From NCBI GenBank assembly GCA_902762655.1, contig CACWOZ010000015.1:1-47531 (forward strand): 47,531 bases of DNA, in the 5' to 3' direction. This document shows positions 8,408-17,869 of the stretch, one piece after another (the stretch's first letter is position 1; each line of letters begins with the position of its first letter). The notes under the pieces are model-generated. The model searched no databases and had not been told where the DNA came from. It saw only the letters and a list, made by a program, of their open reading frames with translations. Origin of the DNA: an uncultured Bacteroidia bacterium (GTDB lineage Bacteria > Bacteroidota > Bacteroidia > Bacteroidales > UBA932). A program made the position numbers and the translations under genes.

Positions 8408-9193
8408 ATGGGAAAGATAATCGCCATAGCAAATCAGAAGGGCGGCGTGGGCAAAACCACGACGGCCATCAACCTTTCGGCCTCCCTCGCCGTACTCGAG
8501 AAGAAGGTGCTCATCATCGACGCCGATCCCCAGGCCAATTCCACTTCTGGGCTGAATTTCTCGCCGGACGACGGGCAGAAGCGTACGCTATACGAGGTGA
8601 TGATAGGCGAAATCGGCATCGAAGATGCACTCATCCAGACAGAAATGTCCGGCCTGCACCTGGTCCCTTCCCATATCAATCTTGTAGGTGCTGAAATCGA
8701 AATGCTGGATGTGCCCGAACGTGAATCCGTGCTGAAGAAGGCACTGGAGCCCATAAAGGACAACTACGATTATATAGTGATCGACTGCTCTCCTTCGCTG
8801 GGCCTCACCACTGTCAACTGCCTTACCGCCGCCGATTCCGTAATGATTCCCGTACAGCCGGAGTTCTTCGCCCTCGAAGGTCTCGGAAAACTCCTCCAGA
8901 CTATACGCCTGGTGCAGGGCGGAGTCAATCCGGATCTCACTATAGAGGGCTTCCTCGTCACTATGTTCGACGGACGGACCAAGGTTCATACCCAGGTGGT
9001 TGCCGAACTTCGCGAGCATTTCAAGGATATGGTGTTCCGAACCATCATCCAGCGCAATATCCGCCTCAGCGAAGCCCCCAGCCACGGCAAACCCATCATC
9101 CTTTACGACATCATGAGCAACGGAGCCAACAATTACATGAGCCTGGCGGCCGAGGTGCTCGAAAGAAATGGAGAGAAACGAAATGAGCAATAA
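8408..9193 (+). CDS. parA: Chromosome partitioning ATPase ParA/Soj
   Basis: This is a 261-residue Walker-type ATPase. The deviant Walker A motif KGGVGKTTT lies at about residues 11-19, DADPQANST follows, and Walker B is in YDYIVIDCSPS. It moves the ParB-parS complex by dynamic DNA binding and acts in chromosome segregation. The start at 8408 (MGKIIAIANQKGG) is the usual ParA beginning; the upstream in-frame ATG adds six unlikely residues. The gene overlaps parB by 11 nt. No parS-like 16-bp palindrome was noticed in the window by eye. Confidence 0.96.
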   Translation: MGKIIAIANQKGGVGKTTTAINLSASLAVLEKKVLIIDADPQANSTSGLNFSPDDGQKRTLYEVMIGEIGIEDALIQTEMSGLHLVPSHINLVGAEIEMLDVPERESVLKKALEPIKDNYDYIVIDCSPSLGLTTVNCLTAADSVMIPVQPEFFALEGLGKLLQTIRLVQGGVNPDLTIEGFLVTMFDGRTKVHTQVVAELREHFKDMVFRTIIQRNIRLSEAPSHGKPIILYDIMSNGANNYMSLAAEVLERNGEKRNEQ

Positions 9194-10118
9194 AGAACCT
9201 CGCGGCCTGGGCAAGGGGCTTGGCGCCCTGCTTGGCGAAGATATCAATGTAGACCAGTTCCGCAAGCCGGTGGGTTATGTGAACAAGGAGATAGCGGGCG
9301 CCCGTCCGAAGCAGGATTCTTCCGATGTACTCCGCATACCGGTGGAGAAGGTAGAGGCGAATCCCTTCCAGCCCCGTATGGCCTTCGACCAGGAGGCTCT
9401 GGAAGAGCTGGCGGCATCTATACGTACTCTGGGACTTATCCAGCCAATCACTGTCCGCAAACTCGCGGACGGCCGCTACCAGATAATCAGCGGCGAACGC
9501 CGTTTCAAGGCATGCAGGATGGCCGGGATGTCTATGATTCCCGCCTATGTGCGTGAGGCTGATGACCAGGGTATGCTCGAGATGGCCCTAGTGGAAAATA
9601 TACAGCGTGAAAACCTTGACCCGATCGAGACCGCTCTTAGTTTCCAGCGCCTTATAGACGAATGCAGTCTTACCCAGGAAGCAATGGCGGACAGGGTAGG
9701 GAAGAAACGTGCCAGCGTAGCGAATACGCTCCGCCTGCTGAAACTCCCGGTAAAGATCCAGCACGATCTCAAGGTCGGTCTGCTGAGTGTAGGTCATGCG
9801 AAAGTGCTCCTGAGCCTGCCGGATGCCGCTTCGCAGGAGAAATTCTGCGACTTGGTGATAAAAGAAGGACTCAGTGTGCGCGAACTCGAGGAACTCGTAA
9901 GGAGGTATCTCAAGTCGCCATCGAAGCAGAAAAACGCTCCTGTGCAGTCTGAACTGCCTTTCGAGTATACGAAGATGCTCTCGCACATAGGCAAATTCTT
10001 CTCCAACGAAATATCTTTGCACCGCTCTGCATCCGGGAAGGGCACGATGACTGTCAAGTTCGCTTCCGATGAGGAAGTGCAGCGATTTCTGGAGGCTCTA
10101 GAGAAGGCGGATATCTGA
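9183..10118 (+). CDS. parB: Chromosome partitioning protein ParB/Spo0J
   Basis: This 311-residue protein begins with the characteristic RGLGKGLGALLG segment. The N-terminal CTP-binding/ParB domain contains NPFQPRMAF, and GERRFKACRMAG is the arginine-rich box near residue 112. An HTH region (LTQEAMADRVGKKRASVANTLRLL) follows, then a C-terminal dimerisation part. The start at MSNKEPRG (9183) is preferred over the ATG 15 nt upstream because family members begin here. It overlaps parA upstream, and its TGA overlaps the next ATG (TGATG). Confidence 0.95.
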   Translation: MSNKEPRGLGKGLGALLGEDINVDQFRKPVGYVNKEIAGARPKQDSSDVLRIPVEKVEANPFQPRMAFDQEALEELAASIRTLGLIQPITVRKLADGRYQIISGERRFKACRMAGMSMIPAYVREADDQGMLEMALVENIQRENLDPIETALSFQRLIDECSLTQEAMADRVGKKRASVANTLRLLKLPVKIQHDLKVGLLSVGHAKVLLSLPDAASQEKFCDLVIKEGLSVRELEELVRRYLKSPSKQKNAPVQSELPFEYTKMLSHIGKFFSNEISLHRSASGKGTMTVKFASDEEVQRFLEALEKADI

Positions 10119-10999
10119 TGAAGCGTTTCCTGTGCATATTGCTTCTGGTGCTGACGGCGGCTGCCTTCGGTCCCCATGCGCATGCCCAGTTCAAGGAAGA
10201 AGCATTCAGCCAGAGTTATAATGATGATCCTGATTCTCCGAAGGACAGTACGGATGTATTGTTCTCTTTCAAGGAATTTTTCGGAGGAATAGCACACAAG
10301 AATCCCCTGAAGCCGGGAAATGTTGTTTTTGGTTCGGCTATCATGCCTGGCACTGGCCAGATATACAACAAGGATTATTGGAAACTGCCCATAGTTTATA
10401 CGGGGCTTGTCGGCGGCCTGGCCGGAGGCTTCTATTTCAAAAATAAGGACGACAAGAAGGCCTCCACTCTGTGCTTCGCGGCTGCCGGGCTCACGTATTG
10501 GGGCATGGCATTGGATGAGATAATCAGTTATGACGCTGAATATCCCAGCGCCGGCAAGGCGACGATTTATTCAATCCTTGTTCCCGGACTGGGGCAGATA
10601 TACAATGGAGAAACCTGGAAACTGCCCATTTATTGGGGGGGGCTCCTGGGCTCCGTGCATTTTTACACCTTGAACAGGACCAACTACAAACGTTTCCAGC
10701 GCATTTATCGCGAAGCTACGGGAGACAATGCGGCCAGTTACTCAGGCCCTATCCAGGCCGAGACTGCTCTGTATTATCGTAATCTGTACCGCCGCTACCG
10801 CGATTATTCCATCCTTGCCATCGCCGGATTCTATCTCCTGCAGGTGATAGATGCCAATGTCTTTGCTTACATGCACGATTTCAATATCGAGGAAGATATC
10901 TCCATGTCGGTTGCTCCGGCTGTTCTTTCTACCGATAATGCCTATGCTTTTGCTCCCGGCAGCACCGCTCTCGGGCTTCGCCTTGGGTTGAAGTTCTGA
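10118..10999 (+). CDS. DUF5683 family protein, exported or membrane-associated
   Basis: This 293-residue protein has a signal peptide (MKRFLCILLLVLTAAAF, cleaved after AHAQ). It contains two similar Gly/Pro-rich membrane hairpins, around GSAIMPGTGQIYNKDYWKLPI and YSILVPGLGQIYNGETWKLPI, each followed by a hydrophobic helix. This internal duplication and the location directly after parB are typical of DUF5683 proteins in Bacteroidota. The function is unknown. It is translationally coupled to parB and lies 6 nt ahead of the lytic transglycosylase, suggesting an envelope role tied to the cell cycle. Confidence 0.75.
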   Translation: MKRFLCILLLVLTAAAFGPHAHAQFKEEAFSQSYNDDPDSPKDSTDVLFSFKEFFGGIAHKNPLKPGNVVFGSAIMPGTGQIYNKDYWKLPIVYTGLVGGLAGGFYFKNKDDKKASTLCFAAAGLTYWGMALDEIISYDAEYPSAGKATIYSILVPGLGQIYNGETWKLPIYWGGLLGSVHFYTLNRTNYKRFQRIYREATGDNAASYSGPIQAETALYYRNLYRRYRDYSILAIAGFYLLQVIDANVFAYMHDFNIEEDISMSVAPAVLSTDNAYAFAPGSTALGLRLGLKF

Positions 11000-11005
11000 C
11001 GAAGG

Positions 11006-12370
11006 ATGAAGAGGTTGATAGTCATACTCCTGCTGACTGCGCTCACCCTGCCCGCTTCTGCCCAGAACAAGAAGGCACTTAAAGCGGAAAACGAGGCGCT
11101 GCGCCGCGAACTCGAAATTACTCGCGCTCGATTGGACAGCCTGATTAATGAAACTGCCATTCCCGGCACTGCGAAGGACTCTCACACCGGCATTCCAGGC
11201 ACTGTCATTCCGAGCGAAGCGAAGGAATCCCTTCCTTTCTCCGACAGTCTTATGGACCTCTGGTACACGCAGAGGTTGAATTCAGATTTTCAGGATGCAT
11301 CGGAATACGACATGGATGCCGTGCACTTCAGTACAAATGTCCCGGATGAAGAACTCATGCGACGCCTGAGCGCTATGAATGCATACATCACCATTCCCTT
11401 CAACGAGACGGTGAAGAACTATATGATTCTTTATTCCGAGAAGATGCCGCGCCACATGGCTAATATGATGGGCAGGAGCCTGTATTATTTCCCCATTTTC
11501 GAGGAGATACTGGCAAAGTACGGCCTGCCGCTGGAACTCAAGTATATGGCCATCATAGAATCCAACCTGAACCCCGTAGCGGAATCCCGTGCGGGAGCAA
11601 TGGGTATCTGGCAGTTCATGTATCGCACGGGCAAACTCTACGGCCTCAAGATCAACTCCTTCATGGATGAGCGCCTGGACGTGGAGAAATCGGCGGATGC
11701 CGCGGCCCGCTATCTTCGCGATGCCTACAATGTGTTCGGCGACTGGAATCTTGCGATCAGCGCCTACAACTGCGGTTCCGGCAATGTGAACAAAGCCATA
11801 AAGAGGGCGGGGGGCAAGACTGATTTCTGGAGCATCTATCCCTATCTGCCTAGAGAAACCCGCGGCTATGTGCCGGCTTTCATCGGGGCGATGTATGCCT
11901 TCCATTATGCAAGGGAATACGGCCTGCAGCCCGCCGACGTGGGAATGCCGGCTGCAGTGGATACTTTCGAAATCCGCAGGAACCTGCATTTCAAGCAGAT
12001 AAACGAGGTGGTGGGTGTGCCGTTGGAGACGGTCAAACTCCTTAATCCGCAGTATACCCATGATATCATTCCCGGGAACAGCGGAACCTGCATTCTGAAT
12101 CTGCCTTACTCATGGACGGGCCCTTTCCTTGCCGCCGATCAGGATTCCCTCTACCTGCATAAAGCGAACGAACTGCTGAATGCCCAGGTGCTGAAGAACA
12201 TAGAAGAGAGCGGGGGAGAGACCCGCATTGCCTATAAGGTCAAAAGCGGAGACTATCTTGGCAAGATTGCACAAAAAAATCACTGCACAGTGGCCCAGCT
12301 CAAAAAATGGAACCATCTGCGCAGTGACAAATTGCGTGTAGGGCAGATTCTCTACATCTACCGCAGGTAA
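11006..12370 (+). CDS. mltD: MltD-like membrane-bound lytic murein transglycosylase with LysM domain
   Basis: The 454-residue protein starts with a signal peptide (to PASAQ) and a short coiled coil (residues 20-48). A low-complexity linker (about 50-80) follows, part of which is encoded by a dispersed repeat. The SLT catalytic domain is at about 160-320, with IIESNLNP (catalytic Glu185), GAMGIWQFM and AYNCGSGNV. One LysM peptidoglycan-binding domain ends the protein (YKVKSGDYLGKIA onward). It cleaves glycan strands to 1,6-anhydro products. It is the last gene of the obg-par run. Its TAA directly abuts the stop codon of the convergent oxidoreductase gene. Confidence 0.92.
   Translation: MKRLIVILLLTALTLPASAQNKKALKAENEALRRELEITRARLDSLINETAIPGTAKDSHTGIPGTVIPSEAKESLPFSDSLMDLWYTQRLNSDFQDASEYDMDAVHFSTNVPDEELMRRLSAMNAYITIPFNETVKNYMILYSEKMPRHMANMMGRSLYYFPIFEEILAKYGLPLELKYMAIIESNLNPVAESRAGAMGIWQFMYRTGKLYGLKINSFMDERLDVEKSADAAARYLRDAYNVFGDWNLAISAYNCGSGNVNKAIKRAGGKTDFWSIYPYLPRETRGYVPAFIGAMYAFHYAREYGLQPADVGMPAAVDTFEIRRNLHFKQINEVVGVPLETVKLLNPQYTHDIIPGNSGTCILNLPYSWTGPFLAADQDSLYLHKANELLNAQVLKNIEESGGETRIAYKVKSGDYLGKIAQKNHCTVAQLKKWNHLRSDKLRVGQILYIYRR
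11203..11230 (+). repeat. Dispersed repeat fragment in the transglycosylase gene
   Basis: The core TGTCATTCCGAGCGAAGCGA and following GGAATCC match the short dispersed repeat known from Bacteroidota and related genomes. It encodes part of the linker (GTVIPSEAKESLP). A second, diverged copy lies at 33552-33578. The reading frame is kept through it. Confidence 0.6.
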
Positions 12371-13792
12371 CTACACTTTCACTTTCTCCTTCCTTCCGGT
12401 TTTGCGGCTGCGTTCGGCAGCAAAGCCCATGACATGGCTTTCTATCGACACGTCGATGGTGCTGGAAAGCCTGGAAGGATCCTGGTGTGCCACCGCTTCG
12501 ACGAAGTCGCGGGCAAGCGCCATGTCGCCTCCACCGTGGCCGGCATCCCGGTATTCTGGAATGTCAGACAGCTTCTTGTCCCAGACCTCACGCTTGCGTG
12601 TACGGAAGTCCACGGTGAAGAACTTGCTGCCATCGCCTTCGAGGAATCCGGTCGTACCCATAATACGTGTCTTGCGTCCGCCCCAGGGAGAGAAAGCCTC
12701 CATTGAGAACGCTGCGGTTTCGCCATCCTGGAATACCATTTCCGATACGTAATGGTCCGGCTGGTCGTTGTCGCAGTGATATACGCAGCGTGCGTAGTTG
12801 TCGTATGCGGGATCCTTGAGTTTGGCCATGATGGACTCCGGATCATTCTTGCCGTGAAGGTCGAAGACGTATATATGCGCTTTCTTCCTTACATAGATAT
12901 CGATTGCGGAGTAAGGGCAGGTGGCTTCGTGAGGGCATCCGTCGGTGCACTTGAGCGGAGCACCTGCGGGAGCATTTTCTTCTTTGAAAAGATGTATGCT
13001 GCCGTCAGCGACAATAGTTTTGCAGGGCTTGTCGATAAGCCAGCGGATCATATCGAGGTCGTGGCAGGACTTGGCAAGGATGATAGGTGTAGTTTCCTTT
13101 GAATTATGCCAGTTGCCGCGGACATAGGAGTGAGCCATATGGGCATATTGGATAGGCTCCATATGCTGGATGCTCACGACCTCTCCGATGGCTCCGCTGC
13201 GAAGCACTTCGCGCATCGCGATGAAGTATGGCGAATAACGGAGCACGTGGCACACTGCAACGATCCTGTTGTATTTCTTTGCCTGGGCAAGAATGGCCCT
13301 GCATTCTTTTTCAGTCTGGGCACAAGGCTTTTCGAGCAGCACGTCGTAACCGAGTTCGAGTGCCTTCATGCAAGGCTCATAGTGACGGTCGTCAGGGGTT
13401 GCGATCACCACTGCGTCAGCTAGTTTCTTGCCGGAGGCGAACACCTCCCGGAAGTGGCCGAAGCGCATTTCCGGGGCTACTCCGTGCTTGTCGGAGAGAT
13501 ATTTAAGGCGGTGATCCAGTATGTCGGAGACACCCACGACCTTCATGGCCTCGGGGAACATGTCCGCATACTTGGAATAAGCATTGCCCCGGCTGCCGGC
13601 GCCAATGATGATGACAGTGACCGGCTTGTCGACATCTGCCTTGAGGGATCTGATAGGGAGATCGATCTTATTGAGATCTCCATCTGAAGGAGAGACTGCA
13701 TCAAGAATGGTCTTGGCAGATGAAACCTGCGGGTTTACCGCCGCACCGGCGGCCAGCAAGCCGGCCGATTTGAGAAAGTCCCTGCGTTTCAT
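12371..13792 (-). CDS. Gfo/Idh/MocA family oxidoreductase with Tat signal
   Basis: This 473-residue protein opens with a twin-arginine signal (MKRRDFLKSAGLLAAGAA), so it is probably exported folded with its cofactor. The Rossmann NAD-binding motif is GAGSRGNAYSKY near residue 62, and the EKPCAQ motif typical of the family is near residue 155. A Cys-rich stretch (CTDGCPHEATC) is found in this subfamily. Relatives include inositol/sugar dehydrogenases and GH109 glycosidases that use NAD; the precise substrate cannot be told. It starts 5 nt after the end of V-ATPase subunit K, so it may be the last gene of that operon. Confidence 0.83.
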   Translation of the reverse strand: MKRRDFLKSAGLLAAGAAVNPQVSSAKTILDAVSPSDGDLNKIDLPIRSLKADVDKPVTVIIIGAGSRGNAYSKYADMFPEAMKVVGVSDILDHRLKYLSDKHGVAPEMRFGHFREVFASGKKLADAVVIATPDDRHYEPCMKALELGYDVLLEKPCAQTEKECRAILAQAKKYNRIVAVCHVLRYSPYFIAMREVLRSGAIGEVVSIQHMEPIQYAHMAHSYVRGNWHNSKETTPIILAKSCHDLDMIRWLIDKPCKTIVADGSIHLFKEENAPAGAPLKCTDGCPHEATCPYSAIDIYVRKKAHIYVFDLHGKNDPESIMAKLKDPAYDNYARCVYHCDNDQPDHYVSEMVFQDGETAAFSMEAFSPWGGRKTRIMGTTGFLEGDGSKFFTVDFRTRKREVWDKKLSDIPEYRDAGHGGGDMALARDFVEAVAHQDPSRLSSTIDVSIESHVMGFAAERSRKTGRKEKVKV

Positions 13793-13797
13793 GATAA

Positions 13798-14232
<435 letters not shown>

Positions 14233-14235
14233 TTA

Positions 14236-15945
14236 TTATTTTTTTAACGGATTGTAATTGCGGCCGGCCGCTTCGTAGCCGGAGTTCTTGAAGAACTCCA
14301 GGAAGTTGAGTCGCAGGGGGTGTACGAAGGCACCCAGGGCGGCCATAGCTATGTTGAGGGTATGCCCCACAAGTATAATAAGGATAAATGGAATCCACAG
14401 TCCTATGCTGCTGCCGTCGCCGAGCACCATACTGCCTATGTCGTTGAATGCTTTGCCGAGCATGCTGCCGGCGAGGCCAAGGGCATAGAGGCGGAGGTAA
14501 CTCAGAACGTCGCCGAGCAGTCCTGTAATGGTATTGTATGTTTCCCAAAGTCCTGAGCCAATGTTAGCCAGGGGATTGCGGTGGATGTCGTTGAGCAGGA
14601 AGATCCCGATTGCCGAGAGCACACCAAGCACTATTATTATCATCTTGGTAATGCCCTTGTCTATAACTCCCAGCAGGGCGAAAGTGCCGACAATTACACC
14701 GCCGACGATAAGCAGGGTCCATCCCCAGGTTCCGAGGGAGCCAAGGAATCCGTTCTGCTTGGTGGCGGTATAAGTCTTGACGACCATCGCTATGCAGAGG
14801 TGGACTATACCCACGATCAGCGAGAGCACCATCGTGCCGTCGTAACCGGCAATCTTCGAAGGCAGGAATATACCCTTTATGGGGGCGAACATCTGCCACT
14901 GTGCAATATCCATGCTGAAGAAGGTATGGAAGAGGAACCCTATGACGGTGGTGGCGACGCCAAGAGTCACTACCAGCGGCGAAAGGTCTCCCAATGCCTT
15001 TTTGAGACCGAGACCGAGAGCAATCAGGATAAGGCCGTAGCCAGCATCTCCCATGCAGAATGCGAAGAAGAGCATGAAGAAGATGGCGATGTAAGGGGTG
15101 GGGTCGAATCCGTTATAGGCCGGGCGGCCGTACATATCGGTGAGCACCTCGAACATTTTCACGAACCTGTTGTTCTTGAATTCGATGGGCGGATTGTCCT
15201 CAAGTACTGCAGCATCTTTGAACCATACGATGTCCATGGCATCGAAGTCCTTCTCCAGTCCGGCGTCGCAGCCAACGGGGGCAAAGCCCTCGAATACGGT
15301 CAGGAGATTCTCGGCGGCGTTTTCGCCTGCAGCCGATGCAAGCGCTCGCGAGAGTTCAGCCTGCTGACCTGCAAGTTGCTTTTGCAAGCCCGGAATATCC
15401 GCTTTGCGAGCCTCCAGAGAAGAGACGTAGGCATCGATGGCGTCTTCCTGCCTCTTGATTTCTGCCTCCAGCGCTTTAAGTTCCTGTGATGGCTCGGGGA
15501 GTTCCTTGATGGGGAATCCGGCGTTGTCGCCAACTATTACGAACCAGCAGGTCTTGCCGTCATCCTGAACGGTCTGGATGGCATAGTCCTGCTCCCATGC
15601 AGGGTTGAATCTCTTGGAAGGAGCGCTGTAGAAGTGCAGCACAAGTCCTGTTTCGGCGAGGGCCTTACGGTCCCAATCGCCCCAGACGCGGATGGAGCCG
15701 GCAGTTTTCTGAAGGTCCTTGAGGTTTTCCTTCATCCCGGCAAGAGTGGAGTCGGTGCCTGCTTCTATTTCGGAAATCAACTTGCGCTGAGCCTCGATTC
15801 CGCCGAGCATGGCCGAGGTACGGTCATCTACCGGCTTTTCGCTGCGGGTGATGTCCACCAGCCCGAGCTCCTGAAGTCTGGAAAGGAATTCTTCCTTGTC
15901 TACGCTCAGCAGAACGAAGGAATATTTGGTCATTTTCTCGATCAT
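14236..15945 (-). CDS. atpI: V-type ATP synthase subunit I (a-subunit, stator and ion channel)
   Basis: This 569-residue protein has a soluble, partly coiled-coil N-terminal half (to about residue 280) and a membrane half. The latter begins with YIAIFFMLFFAFCMGDAGYGL, the conserved start of the subunit I membrane domain. Later helices include LRLYALGLAGSMLG, whose Arg is the expected essential residue facing the rotor Glu. It is slightly shorter than many homologues. It forms the ion half-channels and peripheral stalk link. The start codon overlaps the subunit D stop as ATGA. Confidence 0.94.
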   Translation of the reverse strand: MIEKMTKYSFVLLSVDKEEFLSRLQELGLVDITRSEKPVDDRTSAMLGGIEAQRKLISEIEAGTDSTLAGMKENLKDLQKTAGSIRVWGDWDRKALAETGLVLHFYSAPSKRFNPAWEQDYAIQTVQDDGKTCWFVIVGDNAGFPIKELPEPSQELKALEAEIKRQEDAIDAYVSSLEARKADIPGLQKQLAGQQAELSRALASAAGENAAENLLTVFEGFAPVGCDAGLEKDFDAMDIVWFKDAAVLEDNPPIEFKNNRFVKMFEVLTDMYGRPAYNGFDPTPYIAIFFMLFFAFCMGDAGYGLILIALGLGLKKALGDLSPLVVTLGVATTVIGFLFHTFFSMDIAQWQMFAPIKGIFLPSKIAGYDGTMVLSLIVGIVHLCIAMVVKTYTATKQNGFLGSLGTWGWTLLIVGGVIVGTFALLGVIDKGITKMIIIVLGVLSAIGIFLLNDIHRNPLANIGSGLWETYNTITGLLGDVLSYLRLYALGLAGSMLGKAFNDIGSMVLGDGSSIGLWIPFILIILVGHTLNIAMAALGAFVHPLRLNFLEFFKNSGYEAAGRNYNPLKK

Positions 15946-16550
15946 AATGCTTCCTCCTCTTCTTCGGCCGCGTGGCGGGTTTTTACAATCTTCGATGAGG
16001 CCTTGCTCAGGTTTTCCTCATCTTCCATATATCGCTTGATTTTGCGGATAGCCTCCTGGTAGCCGGGAATCTGCACTTTTTCGTACAGATTAACCTTCTG
16101 TGTGGTCTTCTTGCGCTGGAAGTCGAGGATGCGGCGCTTCTGCTCGTACACCTCGCTCTCGAGTCCGAGGCGGGTCAGTTCCTGCAGTATGCGCACACCG
16201 TCGGCGTACCAGGCCGGCTTCACGAAGGCATTGAAGGTCGCAAGCTCATAGTGGACGGCATCGAGCTGCGGGCATTTCACTCCGGCCACCTTAACTTCTT
16301 TGAGATCGATGTCGGTGATGCGGATAAGCCCTGGCTCGAACTCGTTCCACAGGGCCGCAAGGTAGTCGTAGCGCTGCAGGGCATCTTCCAGGTCCCTGGC
16401 GAGTTTCTCCGACTCCCGCTTAGCCTCGAGCACGCTCATGCGCAAGGCCGACTCCTTGTTCTTGAGAGTCGGCAGCGCTTTCTGGCGCACCTTCAACTGC
16501 TTTCCGAGATTGGTCAGCGATGTCTTGTTATATTGGAACTTAATTGCCAT
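15942..16550 (-). CDS. atpD: V-type ATP synthase subunit D (central shaft)
   Basis: This is a 202-residue, highly charged coiled-coil protein (KFQYNKTSLTNLGKQL and RKKTTQKVNLYEKVQIPGY are family hallmarks). It is the rotating axle that links the catalytic A3B3 head to the K ring. The start at 16550 (MAIKFQYNK) overlaps the subunit B stop as TAATG and fits family starts better than the ATG 12 nt upstream. The C-terminus is rich in Glu. Confidence 0.93.
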   Translation of the reverse strand: MAIKFQYNKTSLTNLGKQLKVRQKALPTLKNKESALRMSVLEAKRESEKLARDLEDALQRYDYLAALWNEFEPGLIRITDIDLKEVKVAGVKCPQLDAVHYELATFNAFVKPAWYADGVRILQELTRLGLESEVYEQKRRILDFQRKKTTQKVNLYEKVQIPGYQEAIRKIKRYMEDEENLSKASSKIVKTRHAAEEEEEAL

Positions 16551-17869
16551 TACTTCTTCCAATATTTATCTATCAGCGCCTGCTTGATGCCTGTCTCTTC
16601 GGGTTTGAAATGCTTGGCAAAGAGTCTCCAGGCAGTATCCAGCATCTCGTCTATGGTAATGTTGACGTCGATGCTGAGCAGTTCCACGGCATAGTCCTTT
16701 GCATAGTCGAGGCAACGGAGGTCGTAATCGGAGAGGTCGAAACCGTTCTCCAACTTGGTCTTCGCATTTTGGGCATCGGCATACAGACGCACACCGGCAT
16801 TCATAACCTGGGAGTGGTCCTCGCGGGTCTTTTTGCCCTGTACGAGCTGCTTCAGGCGGCTAAGCGAACGGAAGGGGTCTACGATGACCTTCCCGGTATC
16901 GGAATCTGCACGGAGGAAAAGCTGGCCTTCGGTGATGTATCCGGTGTTGTCCGGGATGGCGTGGGTAATGTCGCCGTCGTTCAGGGTGGTGACTGCGATG
17001 ATGGTGATAGATCCGCCGTCAGGCAACTGCACAGCCTTCTCGTAAATCTTTGCAAGGTCGGAATAGAGTGAGCCAGGCATGGAGTCCTTCGAAGGAATCT
17101 GGTCCATACGGTTGCTCACGATTGACAGAGCATCTGCGTAGAGGGTCATGTCGGTAAGCAGCACCAGCACCTTCTCGTTCTTGTCGACAGCGAAGTACTC
17201 CGCAGCCGCAAGTGCCATATCGGGGATGAGGAGGCGCTCAACAGGAGGCTCTTCGGTGGTGTTGACGAACGAAACGATCTTGTCCAGGGCGCCGGCGCTT
17301 TCGAATGCGTGGCGGAAGAAAAGATAGTCGTCGTTGCTGAGGCCCATGCCCCCAAGGACGATCTTGTCGACATCAGCACGCAGCGCTACGTCGGCCATTA
17401 CCTGGTTGTATGGCTGGTCGGGGTCGGCAAAGAAAGGAATCTTCTGTCCGGATACGAGGGTGTTGTTGAGGTCGATGCCTGCGATTCCGGTAGGAATCAG
17501 CTCGGATGGCTGGCGGCGCTTGTAGGGGTTCACAGAAGGGCCACCCACCTGCCGCTCTTCGCCTTCAACCTCCGGGCCACCGTCAATAGGTTTGCCATAA
17601 GCGTTGAAGAAACGCCCGGACAGTTGCTCGCTTACCTTTAGGGTAGGGGGCTCTCCGTGGAATGAAACTTCTGCATTGGTGGGGATGCCCTCGGTGCCTG
17701 CGAAAACCTGCAGGGTCACGAGGTCTCCCTTCGTTTTCACCACCTGGGCAAGGCGCCCTTCTACGGTGGCTAGTTCATCATTGCTCACGCCCGCGGCACG
17801 CAGCGAAACCGTGGCCTTGGTGATAGCGTCGAGCTTTGTGTATATTTTCTGGAATGCTTTAGTTGCCAT
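16550..17869 (-). CDS. atpB: V-type ATP synthase subunit B (non-catalytic nucleotide-binding subunit)
   Basis: The 439-residue protein has the beta-barrel, nucleotide-fold and helical domains of V-ATPase subunit B. It lacks the P-loop at the place where subunit A has one; IPFFADPDQPYNQV occupies it. SNRMDQIPSKDSMPGSLYSDL and related segments identify B. It contributes an arginine finger to the catalytic site of subunit A. The start at 17869 (MATKAFQKIY) overlaps subunit A by 11 nt; an ATG 9 nt upstream is possible. Confidence 0.94.
   Translation of the reverse strand: MATKAFQKIYTKLDAITKATVSLRAAGVSNDELATVEGRLAQVVKTKGDLVTLQVFAGTEGIPTNAEVSFHGEPPTLKVSEQLSGRFFNAYGKPIDGGPEVEGEERQVGGPSVNPYKRRQPSELIPTGIAGIDLNNTLVSGQKIPFFADPDQPYNQVMADVALRADVDKIVLGGMGLSNDDYLFFRHAFESAGALDKIVSFVNTTEEPPVERLLIPDMALAAAEYFAVDKNEKVLVLLTDMTLYADALSIVSNRMDQIPSKDSMPGSLYSDLAKIYEKAVQLPDGGSITIIAVTTLNDGDITHAIPDNTGYITEGQLFLRADSDTGKVIVDPFRSLSRLKQLVQGKKTREDHSQVMNAGVRLYADAQNAKTKLENGFDLSDYDLRCLDYAKDYAVELLSIDVNITIDEMLDTAWRLFAKHFKPEETGIKQALIDKYWKK

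Noticed and set aside
8408-10118. parS site near parAB.
   Set aside because: No 16-bp palindrome like TGTTNCACGTGNAACA was found by eye in or near these genes; the site may lie outside the window.
14581-15489. Long plus-strand open frame of 302 codons.
   Set aside because: It lies wholly opposite the V-ATPase subunit I gene, which has clear homology; it is a shadow of codon use.
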